64,000 nucleotides of DNA from the NCBI GenBank assembly GCA_964036045.1, contig OZ038378.1, forward strand, positions 176,536,341 through 176,600,340, written 5' to 3'. A program made the position numbers and the translations under genes. This DNA is from Eutreptiella sp. 'Long Island Sound 2002'. Lineage: Eukaryota > Euglenozoa > Euglenophyceae > Eutreptiales > Eutreptiaceae. The first letter of the stretch is position 1, and every line of letters starts with the position of its first letter. Below are positions 1 through 10,830 of this stretch, one piece after another. The notes under the pieces were generated by a model. It ran no database searches, had not been told where the DNA came from, and saw only the letters and a list, made by a program, of their open reading frames with translations.

Positions 1-382
1 CTGTATTCTGCTGATTTGGACCCAGGTATTTCTTTGCACGGTGTCTTTTGAGTGCACCAGAATTCCTGCTTCGGGTGTTCTGCACCATGTGGACGTCGGC
101 ATCGAGTTCCACGTGAGACGAGACTCCATGTTGTTCGTTGAATACACGCCGCGGCCCGTAAGGCAGGGAACTGAATCAGGGTACTCTGATTAGTCCATGA
201 ACAAACGTCGTGCCGATCATCCGACGAATGCTAACGCTCTCCTTGGTTTCAGCGGATGGTATTCATTCATTCCGATGCTGAATCCGTGCGACCCCATCCC
301 CGGGGCTGTACAAGTACGGCTGGTGTGGGGTGCCTCCTTTTCGCAAGTTGCGGTGCAAGCGATGATTCTTAGGGGAGTCTAG
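1..382 (+). other. Left-edge segment with possible exon remnants
   Basis: No secure gene. One forward frame is open from about base 2 to 193, and a second from about 203 to 382 follows a good acceptor-like tract (pyrimidine-rich, ending TTTCAG at 253). The second contains PGAVQVRLVWG, which vaguely resembles the end of a C2-type beta-strand, and it stops at TAG 380-382. GT dinucleotides near 160-181 could serve as donors, but no phase combination is compelling. It could be the 3' end of a gene lying to the left of the window, or chance. Confidence 0.12.
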
Positions 383-401
383 ACCCCCCTAGGAATCATC
401 G
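360..401. repeat. Near-perfect 42-bp palindrome
   Basis: Two 21-base arms pair with no loop around the centre GTCTAGAC (377-384). Only 369/392 and 376/385 fail to make Watson-Crick pairs. It lies next to the TAG that ends the open frame above. A bacterial-type terminator makes no sense in this genome; a transposon end or a cruciform-prone site is more likely. A second, looser inverted pair lies at 860-870 and 921-931 (GCATCCGAAGA and its complement). Confidence 0.7.
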
Positions 402-3400
402 GGTGCCCTCTACACGCGAGGCCCTCTAGTCCATAGGGCAAGGATCTGGTAAGACTTGCGGCATCCACCACCGTGTCCCTGCCGGTGGATATCCGAATGC
501 CAAAGCAAAGTGTTTTGCAGCCATGCATGCACGTTTAGTGTAATCCGTGAAGGGGTGCGACAGGGTGGGCAGACATAGCTGCTTTGACTGTCGGTTGTGT
601 GTGTTTGTGCCTTCTGCGCCTGTTGCATGTTTACGCACGTTGAGGACCCAGGTTGGGACAAAATGGCCATGGGTCTAGAATGGCCATTCTGCCCAAAATG
701 GACGATCATAATCATTAGATTTGGTTCGCAGGCCACCCGGTACATCGCTTGTGGGATGCATCTATCGTCTGCATTAGTATGGTGTTCGCGTAGGACCATC
801 CCCCTGCACGCTGCTCAACAGGCCGTCATGCAAACTATGTTGTGAGGTGGTGTCAGGGTGCATCCGAAGATGCCCTTGACACTCAGCGAAGGCACACGCC
901 AACGCAGGTTGCGTTTGGTCTCTTCGGATGCCCTAGACGCTGAAAGATGATTTTATTCTTCTCAGCGGTGGCCTGGGGCTTCATAGACTGTTGACTTTGG
1001 CATTTCGAGGTGGGTCATTTCAGACAGATCTGACTGAAACATGATCACTGCTCAAGGCATGCGCAAAGAAGCGGCTGACCTGACTGAACATGAACACTGG
1101 CCTTGACAGCTCTGCTGCACCCTGTTTGAGCACTCAAGAGAGCAGCCTTGACAATTCTGCAGCATGCTGTCTAGGCCTTCGAGATAACGGCGGTGACAAC
1201 TCTGCAACTACCGCACCAAAGACCACGTTGCCACAAGCCCTGAAAACACTGCCAAATGCACACCACTGATAGTGGTGTACACCAGAAACTCCCACCAAAA
1301 GTACCTCCCCCCCGAAACGTACCCCCCAATTATTACCAGCCCCTCCCACCTCCTAAATGCCCCCCCCCCCCCCCTTTTGTATCAAACAACCCTCTTAGTG
1401 AAATACGAAAACTCCCCCTCGGAGTGTACCGGAAAAAAACCCAACATGCACGAACGAACCCTACCTTTGTCCCCAAAGGCCCCACTTTCAGACAGCTTAA
1501 AACCAAACAGCTATTCACCCCTGCACCAGCCGCCTAGCATTCATGTTCCCCTGCAACACACATACAAAGAGCAATGCAAAAAACACTGAGTGTACAATCA
1601 CATGTAGTTTCGTGACCTTCAATCATCTTTCCTACCTCCCTGCCTGTAATCTGCCCGAACGGACCACCAAGATGCACTACAAGCAGATCTGGGCATACCA
1701 GGGGGGGGGGGGGGGTTTGACGGTTCTCAGGAATGCACCTAGCACCTGATACCATACCCGTATGGGGGCTACTTGGATGACCTGAAAGCCAAATTCCACT
1801 GCCCAACTATTCCTCTTGGGTTTTCAAAAGCCAAGCAACGGGTTCGGCAGTGGATATGTTGCACCACAACTTTATGCTACGTGTATGATTATTATTGGGG
1901 AGCTTAAGCTTTCCTATGAGCTTGAACCCAGCAGCATCCCGCCACCACCTGCTGTTTGGCCGAAACTCTATTGCTTGTGCGCAATGTTCAAAAGACTGTA
2001 ACACAGTGGCATGTATATCGTCTGCAATTGGCCAGTGTATTCTATACTGAGCCATTTGACTTGGCACCGGTTGCACAAGCTATGCGCATGGAGACATATG
2101 AGCAGCACCACCCCCACTAGGAGCCATGGTCGAAAAGGGATATTTTTCTTGTGGCCAGGATTGTCACAATGACAGATCGCATTAAAGTACACAAGTGGGC
2201 AGAACATAAGTCTACTCACCAGATGCTAGAGAATTTTTACTGTCCTGCACAAGCAGCCTTTGGCTCTGTTGCCTATTCTGATGTGTAGCTGAGCTTTGCA
2301 GCCCACCAAAGACACTAGCCAAAGAACAAACAAAAGCATTCTCTTCTGGCCACCGAAGTGACCCCTGCAGTGCAGTTTGGACCATCAGGATGGTGCAGGA
2401 AAGGCAGGGGCCTTTTGACAAACCCCTGGGGCTGAACCAAGGGCAGCAGCGCGGCCACTTTGCAGTGTAAACCACCCACTACGAGCGTACTCCACGCACG
2501 AAGCGCACGCCACCCACAGCCGTCAAGGAGCACGCCATGCACATGCGCTACCCACAGAGTGGTGGACTCCCGGAGGAGATTGGACAACAGCCAAGAAAAT
2601 GTCCGACAAAAACCAAACGACATGTACTGAAAAACCGCAGATGTGTACTTGAAACCCCGTGAATTGTACCATAAAAATCCTCTAAATGTCACATTAAATC
2701 CCAAAAAAACTATACCGAAAACCCCCAAAATGTAACAACAATCCCCCCTGCACAAGCTCCAAAATGGAGCCAAAACCAACCCAGGGTAATTTTGGGGAGC
2801 ATGGGAGGGATATTTTTTGGTATTTTTTAGCCGGGGGCGGAGGGGGCATTGGTACTTTTTGAAAAAGGCGGTTTTTTCGGTACAAAGTCGGGGGGTTTTT
2901 GGTACGCACTGCACCCACCTGACCCACAATGCTAGAGAATAAATGGATGGATACACCCTCCCTCCATAACTGAAAAGCCGGAACCGCTTTATGGATGAGT
3001 CCAAGAATCCCAGAGCTCTCGATTCCGTTACCCATGAATAAACAACATTTGTAATGTGGACATGTAGAGACCTTTGTGGAGGCCACCTTGTTGTGCTTCT
3101 GGGGACGCGTCAACAGATCCCAGACCATTACAAAAATAGTCGTTCTTAAACCTCAATGCAATCCTCATATGTGCATAGGTTAAGGTGCTCTAGGTGTCCA
3201 TGTGTGCCTTGGGTCACACAAATTGCCTGTGCTGGGCATATGGGTATGTCGGTACCGGCAACAAAGGTTTCACAGGCTGTGCAAAGGAAGGCACTCTCCA
3301 CCACAAACATTGTGAAGGCTGTGGCACAGAGGGCACACAGAGTAGTGAATTGGCACAAAAAGAATGCCAAAGCGTTGGGTTTGTGCTTGCCAGCTGCCAA

Positions 3401-3978
3401 CGCATTAAAGTTCCGCAACACACAGAAAACACTGTTTTGTGCAGAATGGCAAAGCGGCTTGAGACTGGTCTGGGCTGGGAGGTTCCAAATCAGCACGTGT
3501 TGCACATCAGTGGTACCCACCCGCCAACAAGTGATCCCGCGATGTGTTGTGATGGCCCAAATCAACCAAACCATGAATAAGACCAGCAGTGCTCCAAGGT
3601 ACCACGAATTGAACCCATGCCCACGTACATTCGTGCTTTGCAATCTACATGACTACAACCGAGCGGCCCAACTTCATGAAAACACAGGTAGTGAAAAAAG
3701 ACGCAAAAAAAACACAAAATCAAAAAGGGAGTCACACGTCGTTTCAAAATACAAGTGGTGATATTTTTTTTCTTCGGTAACCATAGTCCGCAAGTTGCGA
3801 AGCTGAGTGCACTGGTTACTATGTCAGCCCGAGTCACATAGCATCTTTGGGACAGGCCTACCCCTCACAAAGAGAATTTAACAATTTAGGTGGTGTTCCT
3901 AAAGGTGAAATGCGCAGTTGAATTATACAAGAAAAAGACGACAATAAGACAGCAAAAGGACAATAAAAACAAGGAGTG
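402..3978. other. Intergenic, low-complexity, no supported gene
   Basis: Homopolymer C/G runs (about 1361-1374, 1701-1716), a stretch rich in GTACC-type phrases (1290-1440 and again 2620-2900) and an inverted pair at 860-931. A minus-strand frame ending in a good GTGAGT donor at about 2219 could be an exon, but its sequence matches nothing I know. I see no RNA gene. Confidence 0.4.
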
Positions 3979-5077
3979 GTAGACAAAATACGTCTACCGG
4001 AACAGTAAGACTATTAAGGCTGGAACATTCCATACTGTTCCAGAAGACGCGAGAGTTGTTCCAGAAGACGTGATACGTCTACCGGAACAGTAAGACAAAA
4101 AGTTAGACGTAGGATCCACCTCTACCAACCAACTCCAGCCCAGACCCACCCACTATGTTATATTGTGTTATCATATGTTATGTTATGTGTAACCATGTGC
4201 AAGAGACATGTGTAATGTGTGTTGTTTCGACATATGTATGTGTTTTCATGTGATTGATTCAACAAACCAGAAGCTGCAAGAACTCTAGCAGAATATTTTC
4301 TCACTGCTTCTGCCACCTGCTGACCGTCGGCATTGCTATCCTGTGATCCGTCATCCATGATCCATCCCACAGTGTTCCAGACAATTTCGTTTGGTGGTCA
4401 TCTGTTGAATTTTTTAGCGAAATATTGTTTTGCTGCAAGAAATCTACTTGGAGTTGGTAGGACTACTGAATTACTGAATCAAGGCACTGATTGTTGTTCA
4501 CGCCGAATGGTCCCATTTTTGTTTTCAGTAGTTCATGATGCTTTAGCATGTTTTAAAGTGCATTTTTTCCATGCTGAGCTGAGTTACACACAGAGTAGCT
4601 CCCTCCAAAGCCAGTAGATCTTGGGAGAAGGTGCATCGATGTTTTGGAAAGTGGCATGAGGTAGTCCCAATATGCTACGGATTGCACACAGCACCCAAAG
4701 CACTCTGTTTTTGTGTATCTCCACAGCTCCGCAGTCCGCAGTCCGCAGAAATGAAAGCCGAAAAGTAAAAAAATGAAAATGTACAAAATAATTGTGTGGT
4801 AGTATATGATATAATAGTAATACAATAGTAATATATAATATAGCATAATGGTGCGTCTAGTGGAACTATCTGTTGCGTCTAACATTTTGTCATACTGTTC
4901 CGATAGACGTATTACATCTTTTGGAACAGTATAGACTGTTCCACAACGTCTAACTTTTTGTCTTACTGTTCCGGTAGACGTATCACGTCTTCTGAAACAA
5001 CTCTCGCATCTTCTGGAACAGTATGGAATGTTCCAGCCTTAATAGTCTTACTGTTCCGGTAGACGTATTTTGTCTAC
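3979..5077. mobile_element. Foldback/TIR transposon with 131-bp terminal inverted repeats
   Basis: The left arm (3979-4109) and right arm (4947-5077) are 131 bp each and differ at only two positions with no gaps, so the copy looks young. Each arm carries two copies of a GTCTACCGGAACAGT-type motif and two GTTCCAGAAGAC-type motifs. A further, more diverged set of the same motifs lies just inside the right arm (about 4849-4946). Read as starting at GAC (3982) and ending at GTC (5074), the element is flanked on both sides by TA, as expected for Tc1/mariner-like targeting, though the TA is itself part of the palindrome. The 837-bp interior is AT-rich towards the right and encodes nothing recognisable, so this is a non-autonomous element. 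Confidence 0.85.
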
Positions 5078-8000
5078 ATGCCGTGCAAAAGCAACGGTTT
5101 TATTGTTTATGATTATGCTCTTGACCACTCCATACCATTGATCAGGATAAGCTGAGAGCATTCTTGCTTGACACAAAAAAAGAAGCGTCACATGTAATAT
5201 ACAAAGAGCATTGCTTGTAGAGCTGCTGTCTTCCAAGGCACCTTGCAATAAGAACAATGATTGTGTGATTTGTGAGGCAAATACCATATATAAAAAAAGG
5301 GGGCACTGATTGTGGACAATGTCCCTTACACGGAAATGAGTTCAGATAAACAACCGCTATTGTGCCCGTGTCCTTTTTGTGCCCATCTACACGTTTGAAA
5401 ACTTGATCGCTGCTTTATATGGGCAACTCCAACAAGTCGCCAAGTTATGGTATTGTTGTCAGCCGTCTTGCTTTCCGGTCGGCACAAAGGCTGCATTCGC
5501 AACTCGGCAGCCTTTTGCAGATGTCCGCTGTGATTGGTAAACTTCAAGCCACGACGTAGCGGAGCTTTGCACTTGGCTGGGCGTTGGTATTCCGGCGCCT
5601 TAAGCCACCGCAGCATTGCTATTGAGGAAGTGCACATGGTCACGTCTGTATCAACAACACAACATGGAATGGATTGAAAAGCGAAAAAAAATCGGACCAT
5701 GTAAACCACTATCAGCGCAATATCAATGTGCCATTTTGAAAAGCACGTGTTGGTTATGATTTGGGCATGTGTCCCCTGCAGGCCCGTTCCCTGGTCATTT
5801 TCAGCGACACCGGTGTTGGCGTTGGATGAGACACATCAAAAGAGAATACCACAATTATGTTCCATAGGACTTTTGTCCATTTGTATATAATCACATTCTT
5901 CTGATCAATTTGTCACCTATCGGTATTGCCACCGCTAAAGTAGTGAGTCAAAAGAGCTGTCTTGCTGTCTCGTGGACTCGCGGATCCAACCAAAATTAGC
6001 TACGGCTACAAGCAAATATCCAGAAAGGGCGTTTTAACTTCTCGGTCTGGTTTAAATTCTTGCGCTGCTGGATTGCGGCACACCTAGTACCTAGTACCTA
6101 CCCAAAAAACCAATACAACAACAGTAGAAGCGGATTTGGGCCAATCTGAACATAAGAAAAGATGGATGCTTGAGCAAAATGGCGCCCAAGGAGCAACGGG
6201 CTCCACATAAAGTCTGAGACATGCTTCAACAGAGCTTCAAAAACAGCCCCTGGGGAGCTAGAATCGGGAACAATCGCGGCTAGGGTGCCAATGAGTATCA
6301 CCTCTTATTGTGCTTGTAGACGATGCTACTTTTGCTCCACCGTATTAGTGCACAAAACAATTTGATGACGTAGTTTTCGCACAGTGCGGGTACGGTACAC
6401 ACTTTCCAAACCACAATGACGTAAATTCAAAGAAAATGAAGAACTTTGCAGTGTCTTCTGCATCCTGGAGCCACTGTTGCAATGACCAAACCAATGCGCA
6501 AAAAATCAGGGCCGCAAATTTTTCCAACGGTGAAATGAAACTACTCTATCAGACCCACATTGCATGATTGTTTGGCTGACTCAGTGCATTTAAGTCCAGT
6601 GCTCAAGAGGCACTTGTTGGAGGTAGAAAGTCGATGTGCGCGTTACTGATTCCTTTGGAACCACAGACTGAACTGATGGACTGGTGAACACAAACAGCAA
6701 TGTCACAAAACCTACTGGGCCTACGGACGATTGAAAGGCATCTAGCATCCAAGTAGGAGTGGAGTGGAAGAGCGACACGGACAGGACATGAGTGCAGGCT
6801 GTGCCCCTTACCCCATTGTGGACAATCCACCCACCACCCTGGCCTGACCCTAAGCACTGCAAAGCAACAAAGCAGTGTTGATCCAATCATTTTGGACAGT
6901 GTTGATGAAAGCAAGCGTATGACAATACAAGAGCTACAAAATACAAGACCTTCATGTATGAACTCACAATTGGCACCACAGGGATGGCATGCTCTTTGCT
7001 GCTCTCCTGCCCCTTCCTCATTCTCCAAGAAATCACCATAAGCAACTGGGCCAATACCAACTTGCAGCACATCTGGATGACTTCAAGACAGAGCTGAATA
7101 ACAGAATGCACATTGCAAAGCAAGCCAAACAGGCATCCAATTGACATTGCAACGTGTACTGTGGTATTGTACATTCAACAGTACAATTCGGAGGACAAGT
7201 TTCAAGGCAACATGAGCAAATGAAATCCAGAACTCTTGCAATAGCAAACATCAGAACAACAGATGATGAGTACAAAAATTATGAATCTGTCACAAGTGGT
7301 AAACCAGGGCCTGTGTGAAACAGCCCTTTCAGCAGAGCATGAAAGACCGGTTTCAGTTCATGACATGCATTCCAATCTCCATTCGACCCCCTGATGTATC
7401 CTAATCCCATTGCAGTCCCCGCACAGGCTGTTGCCCCCCTAACAGCGCACAGGCATGGGTTCACACCCCCTCAGAAGGGCTGCAAAAAGCTAATTCAGGA
7501 TGACGCATTCCCCCCCTGGAAACCATGGGCTACCGAGAAAAGGGAGGGAAAACCCCTGCCAGTGCAACCCCCCCCCCCCACTTTTGTAGACCACCCCCCT
7601 CACCTTTTGTGGACCTCCTCCTCTCCCCCCTCTGTGGAAAAAAAATGCCCTGTCACCTGATCACAACCTCCACCCTCCCCAGATCTAGACGAAGAACCCC
7701 ACACATGGTGCAAAACAAACCCCAGGGGGATTTTTTGTCCAAATCGGGGGGGGGCTGTAGCCGACCACACCCCGTGCTCCACTGAATGGACAGGGCTTGC
7801 CCTCATCAATCCACAAGAACTTTGGGCATGATGAACGGGTCTCATATGCCTACATTCAGACTGTCTCAGATCAAAATGGAGAGAGTCATGAAGATTGTGC
7901 AGCGCCCACGGAGGAGAGAGGAGCGCCCCACACAGCGCCCATTATTGGAGTTTATTCAACCTTTCCTGAACCGATGTCAGCACCACCCTCCAGTCTACTG

Positions 8001-8320
8001 CACCAAGCCCCGTCAGGGTCTGCAAGGAAGTGAGGAGTAACCTGGCCACAGAAAGCTTTTCACAGGCGAGAACCATACGCCTGATGCAAGAAAGTCTTGG
8101 CGTGCAATCAATGGAAACCCTATCATTTGTGGTGGTCATATGGACAGATGGCCCAACAAGGTCAGCAGCACAGATTTTTTTGTGTGTGGAGGATGCAGAT
8201 TGACTGGCGTTCATCGACTTGCGCATTGGTTGAGGTGGGTGAAGTCCTGTGTGTTGGATGTACTGATGCAGGTTGCCAGGGGCGTATCAACGTGTCAAAA
8301 CATGTAAGCACTGCAGGCAT
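5078..8320. other. Intergenic with unassigned open frames
   Basis: Minus-strand frames at 5326-5709 (129 codons) and 6098-6301 (67 codons, preceded by AG and followed by a GTAGGT donor) have protein-like composition but no motif I recognise; they may be old exons or transposon remnants. Homopolymer runs of C occur near 7567-7580 and of G near 7746-7755. No RNA gene seen. Confidence 0.3.
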
Positions 8321-8324
8321 CGGC

Positions 8325-8665
8325 GTTGGCCGCAGCCGAATTAGCCAACTAACCGCAGAGGCAAAGAAAAATGGTAAAAATGGAAAATTGGGGGGAAATT
8401 GGGGAAATTGGGGGGAAATTGGGGAAATTGGGGGGAAATGGGGAAATGTCAGAAAGTGCCAAAAGTACCTAGTGGGAAATATAGAAAAAATGTGTGAAAT
8501 TCGTAGGAAATCGGAGAAAAATCGGAGAAAAATGAGACAACTTGGGACAAATTTCCCATTTTTCCGTGTCCCATTTTCCCCATTATTCCACAGCCTTGCC
8601 ACCTTTCCCTCAGGTGCCTTTGGTGAATTTTGCCAGCCGAACTGGCCGACTGGAAAAATAGAAAA
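8325..8665 (+). repeat. Dispersed repeat family R1, copy 1
   Basis: It begins with a phrase like GCCGCAGCCGAATTAGCC, runs through GGGGAAATT-type purine repeats, an AAAAGTAC motif and a TGTGTGAAATT motif, and ends with GCCAGCCGAACTGGCC followed by a short A-rich stretch. The same order of blocks recurs at 32165-32545. Non-coding; class unknown. Confidence 0.7.
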
Positions 8666-9038
8666 ATTCCGACTAGCCAACAATGGCGGATTTTTTGGCT
8701 AGCGCCGAGGCTTGGCACTGCAGGAATGTATTGTGTCTCTTTCATTGCTGTGTATGGGGCACTGCACACCGTTCAGACACACGGTGCATATGCGCATTGT
8801 GCCCATGACCGTTGTGCTCTTCTGCGTGCGGACATTGGGCGTGGGACATGAGGCCTGGGGGGAAGGGCGTCAGGCAGTCAGAAGGCACGGGCCACCCAAC
8901 AAAAAGGGAGGCCTGGATTGCCATAGACCGTCAACGAAGGCAGTTGGAGGTGTCAAATGCCGTGGTTTTGATTTCTTCGTGAACCACGTCTTGGCCGTTG
9001 GCAGTGGCCAGGAATGCGAGAACAAAGGGTACGGGGCA

Positions 9039-10043
9039 TCAAGCGGAAGGAGAGGACTCGGACAGCGGACGCGGAGTTGCATCGCTCGATGTCACAAAAG
9101 GAAGTACATGGCTTGGCACACGCCCACTCCCCACAATCTCGAGCCGATCCTCATGCACATCCACGTGAGCGTGGCACAATTCCTGACCCCCGCATGTCAG
9201 GGGCGAAGGGAAGGTCACGTGGTGGACCCCGGCAGCGTCCTGACTATACCCTCCGCTGTGGTCGTGCCCGCACAGGACCGCCACCACACACTCGCTTTCG
9301 TGGAGGATCGCAAGGGCCTCCTCGGCGTCGAAGCAAACGTTGCAGTAGTCGCCGGCGTTGGGGTGCAGCAGCACATGGCTCAGCACCAACACCCGGTCCT
9401 GCGCAGCGGCGGCGGACTGCACCTGCTCACGCAGCCACTCGCGCTGCCTGGCACCCAACGCCCCGTTGTAGGTTACCCACCGCCGTGCCGAGCCCTCGAG
9501 CCCCTGAAGCAGCCCACCGCCCTTCAGGACATCGTTTGGGTTGTGGCGCTGCAGCGCCTCCAGAGCCGCGGCATAGCCCACGGAGTCCGGGGAGTTGCCG
9601 ATGATAGCTTCCTCGTACGGGTCCAGCACCAGCACCGTCCATCCCGGCACCGGGCGGAAGCAGTAGTACCCCGTCCCGCCGGGGCCACGTGCAGTGCGCA
9701 GGTGCCGGGCCAGGGTCGGGCGGTCGAAGTTGTACAAGTCGTGATTCCCGATGCAGTGGTACACGTCGCACACACGGCACTGCCCGAAGAGGGCCATGAC
9801 AGTCGCCATCGCGGCATCGCACTGCCGCAGCGCCGCGCATTGGCCGTCGAGCAGGTCGCCCAATTGGGCGACGAACTGCAGATCCGGCAGCGTGTTCCAG
9901 TGCTCCACCGCCTGAACGAGGCAGTCCAGGGCCCCGCGGTAGTGGCGCTTCTCGGTGCCGTCGAAATTCGTGCCATCCTCCGTGTCGCAGTATTGCACGT
10001 CCGAGATCACGCCAAAGCGCAACACTGGGGCGCATGCGGCCAT
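9039..10043 (-). CDS. ADPRM: Mn-dependent ADP-ribose/CDP-alcohol diphosphatase (metallophosphoesterase)
   Basis: Predicted 334-residue, intronless calcineurin-like phosphoesterase of the ADPRM family, which hydrolyses ADP-ribose and CDP-alcohols in the cytosol using a dinuclear metal centre. Family signatures appear in order: FGVISDVQY near residue 10 with the first metal-binding Asp, the EDGTNFDGT segment, LGDLLDG (second Asp), GNHDLYNF (Asn-His), HNPNDVL, LSHVLLHP (His), and CGHDHSGGY followed by GVHHVTF and the GRVPSHVLPF tail. The length fits the family (roughly 330-345 residues). I chose the ATG at 10043 because it lies nine codons before the catalytic domain and has G at +4. The frame stays open upstream to 10592, but that stretch is G/C homopolymer DNA and is unlikely to be coding. 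The stop is TGA. Coding DNA is distinctly GC-rich compared with its surroundings. No neighbouring gene is functionally linked. Confidence 0.92.
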   Translation of the reverse strand: MAACAPVLRFGVISDVQYCDTEDGTNFDGTEKRHYRGALDCLVQAVEHWNTLPDLQFVAQLGDLLDGQCAALRQCDAAMATVMALFGQCRVCDVYHCIGNHDLYNFDRPTLARHLRTARGPGGTGYYCFRPVPGWTVLVLDPYEEAIIGNSPDSVGYAAALEALQRHNPNDVLKGGGLLQGLEGSARRWVTYNGALGARQREWLREQVQSAAAAQDRVLVLSHVLLHPNAGDYCNVCFDAEEALAILHESECVVAVLCGHDHSGGYSQDAAGVHHVTFPSPLTCGGQELCHAHVDVHEDRLEIVGSGRVPSHVLPFVTSSDATPRPLSESSPSA

Positions 10044-10429
10044 GTGTCGACGGGGCACGAGGCCGAGATGACCTGCCCTGCACAAACACCGGAAGCGGGC
10101 ACGCAGGTCTGCACATCGCCCCCACCCCCTCCACCCGTTGTCTACAGAGGCACTCCAGAATGCTTGACAGAGCAGGCAGGGCAGGCACAGGGCGGTGCCG
10201 GCGTGAGGGGCTTGTGGCCATCCGGCGCGGGGGAGTCCCCATGCACGCCGGAGTGCGCAGACACCTTGCGTGCCCCCATCTCTTGAGGTTCTCCTCGCTT
10301 TTAGTACCCCGCTATGCCTAAGGTAAGGCAAGAAGGCCACAGTGGTACTTTGTTGAGGACCCAGAGCTCTCTTTGTTCCATAGAATGTGTGCCACGGGGG
10401 CCGCCGCCAGCCAATGTGTGACCCCGAGG

Positions 10430-10830
10430 GGTGTTCGACAGTTTGGGGGGCTGTAGGGGGGGGGGGGACCCCACCCCCCCTCCGAAGGGGGGGGGGGACC
10501 CCACCCCCCCCCTTCGTTGACCCAAACCCAGCACCTTTTCCGTCAGGCAACCCATCAGCCAAGGTCCGACCCGGAGGCCGGGTCGGGGTCAAAATCCTTT
10601 TTTGTGCTTTTCAGCCATTTTTGAATTCTCCACGAAATTCTGAGTATTTTGAGTACCAACACATAGGGTCGAACCAAAAAATTCCCCCTGCCGTATGCCT
10701 AAAACAAAATCTCCGGCGCCTCTGGCGCCGACAAAGCACATTGTTGCGTACGACAATTTTGGGGTCCGTAGAGGAGGGGGGGTGCCCCCCCCCCCCCTTT
10801 GGGGTCGGGTCCCGACCAGGATCGGCCCCC
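10430..10830. repeat. G/C-homopolymer-bounded repeat
   Basis: Alternating runs of ten or more G and C at 10444-10520 and again at 10770-10800 frame an AT-richer core. The core phrase TTTTCAGCCATTTTTG (about 10608-10625) also occurs in the twin elements at 17.5 and 19.7 kb. Probably a decayed non-coding element. Confidence 0.45.

Noticed and set aside
360-401. Rho-independent terminator
   Set aside because: No U-tract follows and the genome is eukaryotic; kept only as a palindrome.
3590-3680. tRNA gene on the minus strand (GGGTTCAATTC box)
   Set aside because: Only a B-box-like motif is present; no acceptor stem or A box fits.
8712-10286. 524-codon plus-strand open frame
   Set aside because: Antisense shadow of the ADPRM gene; GC-rich coding DNA keeps the opposite strand free of stops, and the translation has no domain.
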